Shown here: positions 17,241 through 26,187 of the stretch, piece by piece
How the letters are laid out: each line of letters opens with the position of its first letter
Position numbering within the stretch: position 1 is the first letter of the stretch
Assembly: GCF_014635585.1 (NCBI RefSeq)
Contig: NZ_BMDC01000003.1
Coordinates: 248,001 to 312,000 of the forward strand
Source: Rothia aerolata
Lineage (GTDB): Bacteria; Actinomycetota; Actinomycetes; Actinomycetales; Micrococcaceae
Direction: 5' to 3'
DNA: 64,000 bases
Position numbers and translations under genes: made by a program
Notes under the pieces: model-generated
What the model saw: the letters and a program-made list of their open reading frames with translations, nothing else
Told to the model about the DNA's origin: nothing
Database searches by the model: none

Positions 17241-20200
17241 TTACTGGCTGTGGGGGATTTCCTCAATCACCACGCCGCCGAGAATCTTCTCGACGGCCCG
17301 CTGACCAACGAGTATGGACGATTCCAGGGCCTCGTCCTCGTCTGAGACCGTGAGGTTCTCAGGCTCGCTGCTGCCGCCCTGCGAGCGGCTGCGGGCGGCC
17401 GCCTCCTGCTCGCTGGCGCGCTGACCCGCCTGTAGCTGCTCGGCGTAGCGCTCCCTGAAGGACGGCGCGTGCCCGCTACTCTGCGGAGCTTCGGTTGAAA
17501 CTGAGGTGGGGGCTGCTCCAGCCGCCGCCTGCGAGTCAGCTGTCTCAGGAGCGGGATTATCGGTAAAGGTATGGCTGGGGTCAACCTTGCGGTCGCTATA
17601 GCCGTTGCCTCCACCCCAGTCTGAGTTACTGGCCCAGTACTTGAGGCTCTCCGAGGGCTCCTGGGCGGGGGCACCGGGCACAGCTTCGCCGTTTTCCCGA
17701 GCCGCCCGCTGCTGGGCGCGGATATGCTCAAAACGATCCCGGCCGGTCAGCTTCTGCGGATCCCTGTTGGCAGGGGACTCCTGTTGGGACTCCTGCTGGG
17801 GCTGGTTGGAGCGCTGGCCCTGCTCTGCCTGGCGGGACGGCTCAGGGTCAGCTGCCGCGCTGATGTCAGGCTTGCGCCAGCGCCCCGACGACGGATGGTT
17901 TTCCCGCGCCTGCTCCAGCGGATCCTTATGCTCGGGGGCTTCGCCCTGAATTACCCGTAGCTGAGGGCCGGTTTCTGGAGAGGGCTCCTGGTCGGGTTCA
18001 TTGGCCCAGTCGTCCACGGGCTCGTTATCGAAACGACCGGTTGAAGCTCCCCAGGCGCTGTCGGCGGACTGGGAATCCTGGCTCTGCTGAGAGTCCCAGT
18101 TCTGGGCGCCCTGGTTCTGCGCAACGAAATTCTGCATGGCAGAGTTCTGGGCACCCCAGGCCGGTGCTTCGTTATTCTGCACAGCCCTATCTTCCGGCAC
18201 ACTCTGAGATTCAGCGGGCTGGGTAGAGCCTTGCTCAGGCTCAGCTTCGGGCTGGGTCTGCTCTGAGTTTTCGTTCTTGGAGCTCTCCTGCTCGGTGGGA
18301 ATCGAGGCTACGTCCCAGCTGGTCACGGGATTATCCCAGTCTTCGGTGCTCCACTGGGGAGCCTCGGTGGTGCGGGGCTGGCCGTGGGTGCGCCAGGCAT
18401 CCTCGCCCCCGCGGGGACCTTCGGCAATTGGCGCCTGCTGCACAGCCTGGTTCTGCTGGTCAGCCTGATTCTCGGTCATGCCCTGATTGTGAGCTTGGCT
18501 CTGCTGCGCCAGCGGCGGCGAGGCGGGGTTCTGCGAGTTGCCTTGCGAACCACCTGTGCCCTGACCGGTGGGCGCCGGGGTAGCCTGGTCTGCTCCCCTG
18601 GGAGCCTGGGGCTGCTTGGCCACCTCAGCATGAATGTCTACCCGCAGCTGCAATACCTCAAAGAGGGCAGTTTTCAGCTGGGGAATGTATTCCTTGACCC
18701 TGCGCAGGGTGTTAATATCGGCGCGGATGTAGAGCGCTCCGTTTTCAAACTTCGATGGTTCGCAGTTGCCAAACCAGTTGCGGGCGGTGGGCGACTGCAC
18801 GTGACCCAGAATCTCCTGCCAGGAGTTGGCCACCATCATCACGGTGTTTTGCCCGTGCGCCGGTTGCTGCTGCGGAGCTTGGCTCTGCTGCTGTGCAGCT
18901 TGGGCTGGCGCCTGCTCGGGAGCCGGCGCAACCGGTTCGGGCGCAGGACGTCGCAGACCCGCTAACGGCGCGGACTGTAGCTTTTCGGGCTGGCGGGGCT
19001 GATTTTCCCCGCTGTTGGACTGACCGGCAGGATTCTCTGAGACCGCCTGCTCCGGGGTAGAAGCTGCTGGGGCAGGCTGAGTCGCCCCGCGGCGTCGTCC
19101 TGAAGAATCGCCAGCGGGAGCCGCGACCTCGCCCGAGGCCAGACGGCGTTCCAGCCGGTCCATGCGTGCACCCAGACCTGCAGAGGACTTGTCGGCGGCG
19201 GGCAGCAAAATTCGGGCGCAGAGTAGTTCCAGGTGCAGCTGCGGGGAGGTTGCGCCAGACATTTCGTTCAGCGCCTCGTTGGTAACGTCTGCGGCGCGCG
19301 AGAGCTCGGCACCGCCAAAACCCGCCGCCTGCTGTTTGAGGCGGTCGAGCTGGTCAGTGCTCATTCCGCGCAGAATAGACTGGGCAGAATCGAGCACCGC
19401 GCGCACAATAATAAGGTCGCGGAAGCGCTCCAGCAGGTCTTCAACAAAGCGGCGGGGATCCTGGCCGGTCTGAATCACGCGGTCAACGGAGGCAAACACC
19501 TCGGCGGAGTCACCACCGGCAAAGGCGGTAACTACCTCATCGAGCAGCTCACCGTGGGTGAAGCCCAGCAGGGCCACCGCGAGGTCATAGGTAATGCCCG
19601 ACTCACCAGAGCCAGCCATGAGCTGATCCAGAATAGACAGCGAATCGCGCACCGAACCGCCACCCGCCCGTACCACCAGCGGCAGCACGCCGGGCTCGAC
19701 CTGCACATTTTCCTCGTCGCAGAGACCTTGCAGATAATTCTGCAGAGTCTCAGGAGGAACCAGCCGGAAGGGGTAGTGGTGGGTGCGGGACCGAATAGTG
19801 CCCAGCACCTTGTTAGGTTCGGTGGTGGCAAAAATAAACTTGATGTGCTCCGGCGGCTCCTCCACGATCTTCAGAAGGGCATTGAAGCCCTCGCGGGTGA
19901 CCATGTGAGCCTCATCGATGATGAAAATCTTAAAGCGATCCCGCACCGGGGCGAAGGTAGCGCGCTCGCGCAAATCGCGGGCGTGGTCAACACCGCCGTG
20001 AGAGGCGGCGTCCATCTCAATAACGTCGAGCGAACCGCCACCGTCGCGGGAAAGTTCCCGGCAGGAATCGCACTGGCCGCAGGGGGTAGGCGTGGGGCCC
20101 TGGGCACAGTTGAGGCAGCGGGCTAGAATGCGAGCACTGGTGGTCTTGCCACAGCCGCGGGGGCCGGAAAAGAGGTAGGCATGATTCACTCGGTCATGAG

Positions 20201-20294
20201 CCAGCGCGGTAATCAGCGGCTCGGTTACGTGCTCCTGGCCGATAACATCAGCAAACGTCTCCGGTCGATAACGACGATAAAGTGCAGTACTCAC
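17241..20294 (-). CDS. dnaX: DNA polymerase III subunits gamma and tau, with very long Gln-rich tail
   Basis: This is the clamp-loader ATPase of the replisome. The N-terminus has MSTALYRRYRPETFADVIGQ, Walker A GPRGCGKTT at 44-52, a zinc module (CLNC...PCGQCDSC, 60-78) and FIIDEAHMVTREGFNALLK. Domain III runs to about residue 365. A second folded segment at about 485-560 (NSWQEILGHVQSPTARNWFG) is the DnaX C-terminal domain seen in actinobacteria. It is followed by some 400 residues rich in Gln, Pro, Ser, Asn and Glu. The last 30 residues (DEDEALESSILVGQRAVEKI) look structured and acidic. The start is GTG. It is 1017 residues, far longer than E. coli tau (643). No programmed frameshift is obvious. 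Confidence 0.95.
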   Translation of the reverse strand: MSTALYRRYRPETFADVIGQEHVTEPLITALAHDRVNHAYLFSGPRGCGKTTSARILARCLNCAQGPTPTPCGQCDSCRELSRDGGGSLDVIEMDAASHGGVDHARDLRERATFAPVRDRFKIFIIDEAHMVTREGFNALLKIVEEPPEHIKFIFATTEPNKVLGTIRSRTHHYPFRLVPPETLQNYLQGLCDEENVQVEPGVLPLVVRAGGGSVRDSLSILDQLMAGSGESGITYDLAVALLGFTHGELLDEVVTAFAGGDSAEVFASVDRVIQTGQDPRRFVEDLLERFRDLIIVRAVLDSAQSILRGMSTDQLDRLKQQAAGFGGAELSRAADVTNEALNEMSGATSPQLHLELLCARILLPAADKSSAGLGARMDRLERRLASGEVAAPAGDSSGRRRGATQPAPAASTPEQAVSENPAGQSNSGENQPRQPEKLQSAPLAGLRRPAPEPVAPAPEQAPAQAAQQQSQAPQQQPAHGQNTVMMVANSWQEILGHVQSPTARNWFGNCEPSKFENGALYIRADINTLRRVKEYIPQLKTALFEVLQLRVDIHAEVAKQPQAPRGADQATPAPTGQGTGGSQGNSQNPASPPLAQQSQAHNQGMTENQADQQNQAVQQAPIAEGPRGGEDAWRTHGQPRTTEAPQWSTEDWDNPVTSWDVASIPTEQESSKNENSEQTQPEAEPEQGSTQPAESQSVPEDRAVQNNEAPAWGAQNSAMQNFVAQNQGAQNWDSQQSQDSQSADSAWGASTGRFDNEPVDDWANEPDQEPSPETGPQLRVIQGEAPEHKDPLEQARENHPSSGRWRKPDISAAADPEPSRQAEQGQRSNQPQQESQQESPANRDPQKLTGRDRFEHIRAQQRAARENGEAVPGAPAQEPSESLKYWASNSDWGGGNGYSDRKVDPSHTFTDNPAPETADSQAAAGAAPTSVSTEAPQSSGHAPSFRERYAEQLQAGQRASEQEAAARSRSQGGSSEPENLTVSDEDEALESSILVGQRAVEKILGGVVIEEIPHSQ

Positions 20295-20433
20295 AGCTCA
20301 ACCCTATACGTTCGTGGGGCGGATACAAATCTGTGAAATCAGTCTACTGACCCCCACTGACAAAATAAGCCAATTTTTCTAGGGGCTGGAAAAACAGGGC
20401 TGGAAAATTTGGGGTCTGGAGCCTTAAAAGAAA

Positions 20434-20523
20434 AGACCCCCTACGCACCCGTCAGAGCCCAGATACCCTTGCTGCCTTCCGGCCCTGGGGGAGTTCTCCA
20501 AGATAACGCCACGTAAGGGGCAC
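20434..20523 (-). ncRNA. ffs: Signal recognition particle RNA, small bacterial type
   Basis: On the minus strand the region folds as a single long hairpin. The 5' side GCCCCTTACG pairs with the 3' side CGTAGGGGG, and the apex carries the invariant SRP helix-8 motif (CAGGGCCGGAAGGCAGCAAG, then GGTATCTGGG). That apex binds Ffh. About 90 nt is the normal size for the 4.5S-like form without an Alu domain. The 3' end runs into TCTTTTCTTTT, a plausible terminator. It lies directly upstream of dnaX, a common actinobacterial arrangement. Confidence 0.9.
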
Positions 20524-20758
20524 ATACGAGTGTACTAGGTTGGGCGACTTTTGTGAAATCGCTGAGGTGGGTCGGGTGAGCAGGCTATTTGGGAGCTGAA
20601 TCTCTACCGGTTCACCAGGACTTTCTTATGCTTTCGCTACGGTGTGATGCAGCTATCTCTAGTTTTTGGGGTCTGGAATTGCGTGGTGGGAAAATCTTGG
20701 GTAAGCTCGTATCTGTTCGCTTTCGTGAAGCTGTGATTTTACAGCTAAGCAACAGCCT

Positions 20759-20846
20759 GGAGGATTCGCCTAGCGGCCTATGGCGCACGCCTGGAACGCG
20801 TGTTGGGTTCACGCCCTCGGGGGTTCAAATCCCCCATCCTCCGCCA
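20759..20846 (+). tRNA. tRNA-Ser (anticodon GGA)
   Basis: The acceptor stem GGAGGAT pairs with ATCCTCC, followed by discriminator G and an encoded CCA. The anticodon stem-loop GCACGCCTGGAACGCGTG presents GGA. A long variable arm and the T-arm GGGGGTTCAAATCCCCC are clear, and the long variable arm fits class II tRNA-Ser. A strong intrinsic terminator follows after four bases. Confidence 0.95.
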
Positions 20847-20850
20847 GAGA

Positions 20851-20885
20851 AAAAGCCCCGGTTTCGAAAGAAGCCGGGGCTTTTT
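20851..20885 (+). terminator. Intrinsic terminator after tRNA-Ser
   Basis: The stem AAAAAGCCCCGG / CCGGGGCTTTTT closes around TTTCGAAAGAAG. The trailing T-run sits directly downstream of the tRNA 3' end. Confidence 0.9.
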
Positions 20886-20920
20886 GCGTGCCCGGCGTTT
20901 TTGAGGTGCGGGCGTACTTT

Positions 20921-20989
20921 TAACCCAAAAGTTGCAGTTTTGGTTCTTAAAACCTCTGAATAAGAACCAAAACTGCAACTTTTGGGTTA
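20921..20989. repeat. Perfect 29-bp inverted repeat
   Basis: The arm 20921-20949 (TAACCCAAAAGTTGCAGTTT...) is the exact complement of 20961-20989, with an 11-base loop AAACCTCTGAA. It lies 36 bases after the tRNA-Ser terminator and about 155 bases before the DUF1800 start, so it terminates no obvious gene. The function is unknown. The flanking stretch 20990-21145 shows nothing else I can name. Confidence 0.85.
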
Positions 20990-21145
20990 TGGGGCAGCTG
21001 TCCCCACAATCGCCAGTTCTGTCGCCATTGTTGTAGAGTCTTCCCTAGTCAGAGTCAAAGTGTTGTAGGTTTGATAACTGATCATCTCGCCCTGCATAGA
21101 GGTAAGAAGACCTTACTCCCTACTGCAAAGGCAACGCACACCACC

Positions 21146-22708
21146 ATGGATTTCGTTTCTGCCTACCTCGCCGGTGAAAAGCTGAGCACCAGCGAGGCAT
21201 GGTTTTATGCCCGAAAAGTAAACGTTGCAGCAACCCAGGACTGGGCTGATTATATTCAGAAGCGCGGCGTGAACAATTGGTTAGAAGAACAGCTAAACCC
21301 CGAGCGTATTCAAGAAGATCCCCAGTATGAGAAGGAACGCAAGGCGATCTTCCCCTCCACCTTCATCGACCCGCCGGGCAACATCACCCGCGACTTCAAC
21401 TTCTGGAATACCTACCAGCCTAAAAATAAAAACCACCCCTATGACGTGAGCGTCTATGTGATCCAGTCTGCTCTTCACCGTATGTGGCGATCCAAGAAGC
21501 AGTTGCAGGCAACCATGGCGCTTTTCTGGGCAGACATGCTGGCAACCAACATCAAAAAGTCACCCGAGGGCTACCACGACTACGTGGCCCTGCTCTTTAA
21601 CGGCGCCCTGGGCAAGTACCGGGACATGCTCTATAACATCACCACCTGCCAGACCATGTCTTACTTCCTCGACAACAACACCAACACCCGCTATGCCCTT
21701 AACGAAAACATGGGCCGGGAGCTCATGGAGTTGCACAGCTGGGGCGAGCAGAAGGGCTACAGCCAGGCAGATGTGGTGGCTGTGGCAAAGCTGCTCACCG
21801 GCGTTCGCGGCCACACTCAGCAGGAGTTCACCGAGGCCCGCCCTGATTTGCACGAGTTTGGCCCCATGACGGTTGCCGGTAAGACCTTTCAGAACAGCGG
21901 CTCCACCCCCGACGATGTTTATAAGACCGTGCGCGAGCTCACCGACTATCTTGCACGCGACCGCTATACCGGCCTGCGTATTGCCCGCCGTCTGATTCAG
22001 TTCTTCGTGGGTCAGGACGACCCTTATGAGTCCCTGGCGCAGCGGCTGGCAACCACCTACGTCAGCAACGACACTGATATTCGCCCGGTGCTGCGCGAGC
22101 TGCTGACCTCCGCCGAATTTAGGGCTTCTGGCGGTAAAACTATCCGCCGCCCCTGGACTGTGCTCTGCTCGCTAATGGCCAGTGGAAACCTCCAGCTGAA
22201 TAAGGCGAGCAACAACCTCTCAAATACCGATACTATGCACAAGCCGCTCTACAAGATGTTTGTCACCCTCAAATACAGCACCGGGGGAGTGCCCTTCGAC
22301 GCTCCCGCCACCAACGGCTACTCGCTCGATGCCGCCGACTGGATTAACTCTGTCACCTACGCGGGTCTGTCAAAGTTCAACCGCTACACCAACTACGTGA
22401 GTAAGTGGGACGGCGGCTCGGCAGATTCTCTGGCGCGCTGGGCTAGCCCGATTGACTGGGCGGGCAGAACCGGGGTCAAGATTGGTTCCACCAAGATGAT
22501 GGACGCCGCCAAGATGGTATTCCGTTACCTGACCGGCTTTGAACTCACTAATACCGAGGTAGTCAATGCCATCGCAAGCTACGCTACCGCCCACACCGAG
22601 CAGGCGGCGCTGAGCGGTGCGCCCAGCGGCGGCGTCGTCGCTAATAAAGACCAGCTGAACCGCATGGTCGAGGCGACCCTCACCGCGCCCCACTTCTTAA
22701 TCAGCTAA
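21146..22708 (+). CDS. DUF1800 family protein
   Basis: The protein has about 520 residues with the DUF1800 pattern: LHRMWRSKKQLQATMALFWA, ELMELHSWGEQKGYSQADVV, ALLTGVR-like AKLLTGVRG, and RIARRLIQFFVGQDD. DUF1800 genes are typically paired with a DUF1501 gene, as here, 33 bases downstream. Their joint biochemical role is unknown. I see no signal peptide, so co-export with its Tat-type partner is conceivable but unproven. The ATG at 21146 is chosen because the protein from there matches the family; a TTG at 21071 is also in frame. Neither has a strong ribosome site. Confidence 0.8.
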   Translation: MDFVSAYLAGEKLSTSEAWFYARKVNVAATQDWADYIQKRGVNNWLEEQLNPERIQEDPQYEKERKAIFPSTFIDPPGNITRDFNFWNTYQPKNKNHPYDVSVYVIQSALHRMWRSKKQLQATMALFWADMLATNIKKSPEGYHDYVALLFNGALGKYRDMLYNITTCQTMSYFLDNNTNTRYALNENMGRELMELHSWGEQKGYSQADVVAVAKLLTGVRGHTQQEFTEARPDLHEFGPMTVAGKTFQNSGSTPDDVYKTVRELTDYLARDRYTGLRIARRLIQFFVGQDDPYESLAQRLATTYVSNDTDIRPVLRELLTSAEFRASGGKTIRRPWTVLCSLMASGNLQLNKASNNLSNTDTMHKPLYKMFVTLKYSTGGVPFDAPATNGYSLDAADWINSVTYAGLSKFNRYTNYVSKWDGGSADSLARWASPIDWAGRTGVKIGSTKMMDAAKMVFRYLTGFELTNTEVVNAIASYATAHTEQAALSGAPSGGVVANKDQLNRMVEATLTAPHFLIS

Positions 22709-22741
22709 CTCCGCGAACCACAGGCTAAGGAAATTTGAGAG

Positions 22742-24139
22742 ATGAAACCTCTGGATACTTTTTATTTGAAGGACGACGCGCTGCACCAGGTGCACCACCA
22801 CTCCGGCGATGACCGCCGCAATTTTCTGGTGGATACCGAAACCGGCGAAACGATTAGGTCAGTAGAGCAGGCAAACAGTATTGCCCTAGAGCGCATGAAT
22901 CACCGCAGCGGGGTGGGCTCGCTGAGCCGCCGCACCCTGCTGGCAGGCGGCGCGGGCGTGCTGTCGCTTTCGACCCTGATGATGACCGAATCCCTGGCCC
23001 CGCGCTATGCCTACGGCGCTGAACCGCTGGGTGACGGAACGGTGTTCGTGATGATTTACCTGCGCGGCGGGGCAGACGGTCTTTCGCTGGTGACTCCCTA
23101 TAACGACTCCTACTACAAGTCCCAGCGCAAGACCACCCGCAAGTCGCTGAGTATGCAGGGTGCCTACAAGCTCGATAACACCTTTATGCTGGCTCCCGAG
23201 ATGGCGGGGCTGAAGAAGGCGTGGATTGCCGGTGACCTTTCCATCGTGCACTCGGTGGGTATTGATGAGAACACCCGCTCCCACTTTTCAAACTACGAGC
23301 GGGTAGACCGCTCAGCGCCGGTGCAGTACAAAACTGGGTGGCTGGCTCGTCTGCTGGATCTTACCCCCGATAATCGGTCGCAGTTCCGAGCCTTCTCCCA
23401 TGCTTCCCGCATGGCGGGTGCCTTCTACGGGTCTGACCAGGATATTCTGGCGGTCAACGGCTTTGCCGACTTCAGGGTGAATTCCAACGCCACCGATAAA
23501 GAGACTATTACCGGGGCCGCCCGCCGCATCGCCAACTCGGTGGGAGGAATCCTGGGCCAGACCGCCTCGCAGACCCTCAATGCTATGGCTGATATTCAGG
23601 GCCTGGTCAGCGCCGGTTACACCCCCGCCAACGGTGCCAACTACGGCTCCTCAGAGCTGGGGCAGTCCATGAAAGACATTGCCCAGATTATTAAGGCGGA
23701 ACGAGGCGTGCAGGTGGTCACCGTAGACCACGGGGATTGGGACACCCACCGCGAACAGAAGAGCCGACTCGGTACCTTGGCCAAGGAGCTCGGCGATGCT
23801 CTGGGCGCTTTCTATCAGGACATGGGCGCGGTGCGAATGCAGAAAATCGTGGTGATGACCGTCTCCGAGTTCGGCCGCACCACCGTTGAGAACGCTTCGC
23901 TGGGCACCGACCACGGCGCTGGCAACTTCTCCTTTATTCTCTCGGGCAAGGCAACCGGTAAAATCGCCGGCGGCTCCTGGGCGGGACTGAAGAACGCCCA
24001 GGACAAGGACAACGCCATTCAGACCGACTACCGCTCGCTGGCGGCTGAGGTAATGAAGAAGGGGCTGGGTGTGGACGATACTCGCATTCGGCAGGTCTTC
24101 CCCGAATTCACGCCGAAACCGGTGGGAGTACTCGCCTAG
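22742..24139 (+). CDS. DUF1501 family protein with Tat signal
   Basis: This is a 465-residue protein. After an unusually long N-region of about 60 residues comes a twin-arginine signal (LSRRTLLAGGAGVLSLSTLM, residues about 60-80) with a likely cleavage after AYGAE. The mature part is DUF1501, in the alkaline-phosphatase/sulfatase-like superfamily, with VFVMIYLRGGADGLSLVTPY, VHSVGIDENTRSHFSNYERV, VDHGDWDTH and SEFGRTTVEN, followed by GTDHGAGNFSFIL. Metal-binding His/Asp residues are thus present. It follows the DUF1800 gene as a two-gene operon. The role of the pair is unknown; folded export and an extracytoplasmic metalloenzyme are the best inference. Confidence 0.85.
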   Translation: MKPLDTFYLKDDALHQVHHHSGDDRRNFLVDTETGETIRSVEQANSIALERMNHRSGVGSLSRRTLLAGGAGVLSLSTLMMTESLAPRYAYGAEPLGDGTVFVMIYLRGGADGLSLVTPYNDSYYKSQRKTTRKSLSMQGAYKLDNTFMLAPEMAGLKKAWIAGDLSIVHSVGIDENTRSHFSNYERVDRSAPVQYKTGWLARLLDLTPDNRSQFRAFSHASRMAGAFYGSDQDILAVNGFADFRVNSNATDKETITGAARRIANSVGGILGQTASQTLNAMADIQGLVSAGYTPANGANYGSSELGQSMKDIAQIIKAERGVQVVTVDHGDWDTHREQKSRLGTLAKELGDALGAFYQDMGAVRMQKIVVMTVSEFGRTTVENASLGTDHGAGNFSFILSGKATGKIAGGSWAGLKNAQDKDNAIQTDYRSLAAEVMKKGLGVDDTRIRQVFPEFTPKPVGVLA

Positions 24140-24165
24140 GCGGCGTCCTCACCCCTGAGTCCTAG

Positions 24166-24930
24166 CTAGGCGCTGACCGGCTTCGAGAGCTTCGACCAGT
24201 TGTACCAGCCGTAGACTGAGTTGAAGATGAAGGCGATGTACATGACCACAATGTCCAGAGAGCCGGGCTCGGAGCTGGTCAGCCACAGCACAATCTGCGC
24301 TAGGTTCAGGGTAATCCACAGCAGCCACTGCTCGCGGAAGCGGTAGACCATCAGAATCTGAGCAATTACCGCGATAACGGTGGTAAAGGAGTCGATAAAG
24401 GGCTGGTTGGAGTTGAGTTCCTGTAGAAGGAGGCCGTAAAGCCAGGTGCCGGCGGCAAGAATAGCGAGAATGGCCAGCCAGCCGACAATGCCGATTCTTC
24501 GGGTGAGGACGTCGCGGGGTTCGGTTTTCGTCGCTGAGTCGGCAGCGGCGCTTGAGGACGCCGCCGGGGTGAGGTTCTTGCGCCAGGTGTAGAGGCCCCA
24601 GAACTGGGTGAGCACGTAGAAGACCGAAATCATGACCTCGCCGTAGAAGACCGCCTGTAGCGAGAGCCAGAAATAGAGCACGTTCTGGATAACGCCGAAG
24701 AAGTAGTTGGAGATACGCCCCTTGCCCACCAGGGCCACACAGATGGTACCGGAAATAGCGATGATGGAGCCGACGATTCCTGTCGGATAGGCAATCGCAA
24801 AGACCACCTGCAAGAGAATCAGCGCGGGGTAGAAGATTTTTTCAAAGCGGGTGTAACCCAGAAAAAGATCTGCGTAGACAGCCCGCCAGAAACTTTGGGG
24901 AGCGGTGGCTGGGCCGGAAGTGACGGTCAC
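24166..24930 (-). CDS. pnuC: Nicotinamide riboside transporter PnuC
   Basis: This is an integral membrane protein of 254 residues with about seven hydrophobic segments. The family marks NVLYFWLSLQAVFYGEVMIS, FWGLYTWRKNL and a C-terminal YGWYNWSKL are present. PnuC facilitates nicotinamide riboside uptake, with phosphorylation by NadR trapping the substrate. The start is GTG, with AAGGAG eight bases upstream. It follows nadR by 27 bases in the same direction, so the pair forms a salvage operon for NAD. Confidence 0.9.
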   Translation of the reverse strand: MTVTSGPATAPQSFWRAVYADLFLGYTRFEKIFYPALILLQVVFAIAYPTGIVGSIIAISGTICVALVGKGRISNYFFGVIQNVLYFWLSLQAVFYGEVMISVFYVLTQFWGLYTWRKNLTPAASSSAAADSATKTEPRDVLTRRIGIVGWLAILAILAAGTWLYGLLLQELNSNQPFIDSFTTVIAVIAQILMVYRFREQWLLWITLNLAQIVLWLTSSEPGSLDIVVMYIAFIFNSVYGWYNWSKLSKPVSA

Positions 24931-24957
24931 GAAACTTTCTCCTTAGAAAGCGGGTAT

Positions 24958-26061
24958 TTAGGGTTTGATGAGGGCCTGAAGAGCAGATTTGGCCTGCTCG
25001 TAGCGGTCGTAGTAGCCGGTTCCGCTGAGCATCACCAGCCGGTCGCTCAGACCGGCCGCTTCTACCTCCGCCAGCATCAGGCGGGAAATCTTGGTCAGGT
25101 AGGAGTCATCGTTGTGGGTCTCCGAGCGAAAACCGTCGCGCACATAGTCGCCCGCAGAGACCGGGGGAACAAAGAGAATCAAATCCCAACGTGCCTTGGC
25201 AATGAGCGAATCGGCCATGGGTTTAAGCGTCTCCCAGTCTTCGGGAGTCAGAGCTGAAGCGGAATCTTCGGCAGAGAGCTGGGCATAGCACTTGGTGACC
25301 ATGGCATCGGTATCCATGAGTGCCAGCCCCCGGTTGCCGGGGCTTTCAATGGCGTTGCGGTTGACCTGGAACTGGCCGGTCAGCACATTCTGATAGTCCA
25401 GCAGGTCGTAGTCTTCATCTCGGATATTCGCCTCAAGCTGGTAGTGGCGGGCGTATTCAAAAGAGTAGGGAGCGGCAAAGAGCTTACCCAGGTCTTCAAC
25501 CAGGGTGGTTTTGCCGCCGGAGGCAGCGCCCATAACCAGAACATTCTTGGTAAAGAAGCGGCGAAAGGTCGGGGCGATATAGTCCCAATAGCGCAGCGGA
25601 TTCTGCCTGAGGTGGCTGGCAGAAACCCCAATGAGTGAATGGTCCAGCTGGCTGACCCGCTCGCCCAGCTTGGAATAGACTAAATCGGCGTACTCTGCCC
25701 GGGAACAGTACCAGTTTCTCTGGGGCGAACCCGCGGTGTTAGCTGCCCAGAGCTTCTCCACTTCAACCAGCCAGGAATCCCAGGTGCCCTCAGAAAGCCC
25801 CTCGGTGCGGTTGGGTAAAAAGGTCACGACCACCAGGGGATCATTCTTAAAAAATTCTGAAACGTAGCGGTAGCGCTTAATAAAGGGCATACCCGCCTGC
25901 TCGCCGCGGTCGCCAGCGTAACCGGAGAGAACCACCAGGGTGCCGCCGTCATTCTCTTTCTTGGCCCGCAGGATCTCATCAATATGCCCGCGGTGCAGGG
26001 GAGAGAAAGAACCAAAGACCAGCCCCACGCTGGAACCGGTCAGTTGTTTCTTGTACAGCAC
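24958..26061 (-). CDS. nadR: NadR-type NMN adenylyltransferase / ribosylnicotinamide kinase
   Basis: This is a bifunctional cytoplasmic enzyme of about 367 residues. The N-terminal nucleotidyltransferase shows VGLVFGSFSPLHRGHID and SASHLRQNPLRYW. The C-terminal kinase has a P-loop VMGAASGGKTTLVEDLGKLF and EYARHY. There is no N-terminal helix-turn-helix, so unlike E. coli NadR it is probably not a repressor. It converts imported nicotinamide riboside to NMN and NAD. GTG at 26061 is chosen because AGGAG lies seven bases upstream; the in-frame TTG at 26085 is less likely. It is the first gene of the nadR-pnuC operon. Confidence 0.88.
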   Translation of the reverse strand: MLYKKQLTGSSVGLVFGSFSPLHRGHIDEILRAKKENDGGTLVVLSGYAGDRGEQAGMPFIKRYRYVSEFFKNDPLVVVTFLPNRTEGLSEGTWDSWLVEVEKLWAANTAGSPQRNWYCSRAEYADLVYSKLGERVSQLDHSLIGVSASHLRQNPLRYWDYIAPTFRRFFTKNVLVMGAASGGKTTLVEDLGKLFAAPYSFEYARHYQLEANIRDEDYDLLDYQNVLTGQFQVNRNAIESPGNRGLALMDTDAMVTKCYAQLSAEDSASALTPEDWETLKPMADSLIAKARWDLILFVPPVSAGDYVRDGFRSETHNDDSYLTKISRLMLAEVEAAGLSDRLVMLSGTGYYDRYEQAKSALQALIKP

Positions 26062-26187
26062 GGAAGCTCCTAGAGAAAAGGTCAAACTGTCTATAACTCT
26101 GTAGAAGAGGTTACAGCTATTCTCTCAGAAGCGGGGGTATGGGGATTTTATTACTTTTATTGCGCCCCAGGGCAACTGGCTAGGACA

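Noticed and set aside
19233-20126. Open frame of 297 codons opposite dnaX
   Set aside because: Antisense to the conserved clamp-loader core, with no domain of its own.
20589-20963. Open frame of 124 codons over tRNA-Ser
   Set aside because: It overlaps a clear tRNA, its terminator and a palindrome.
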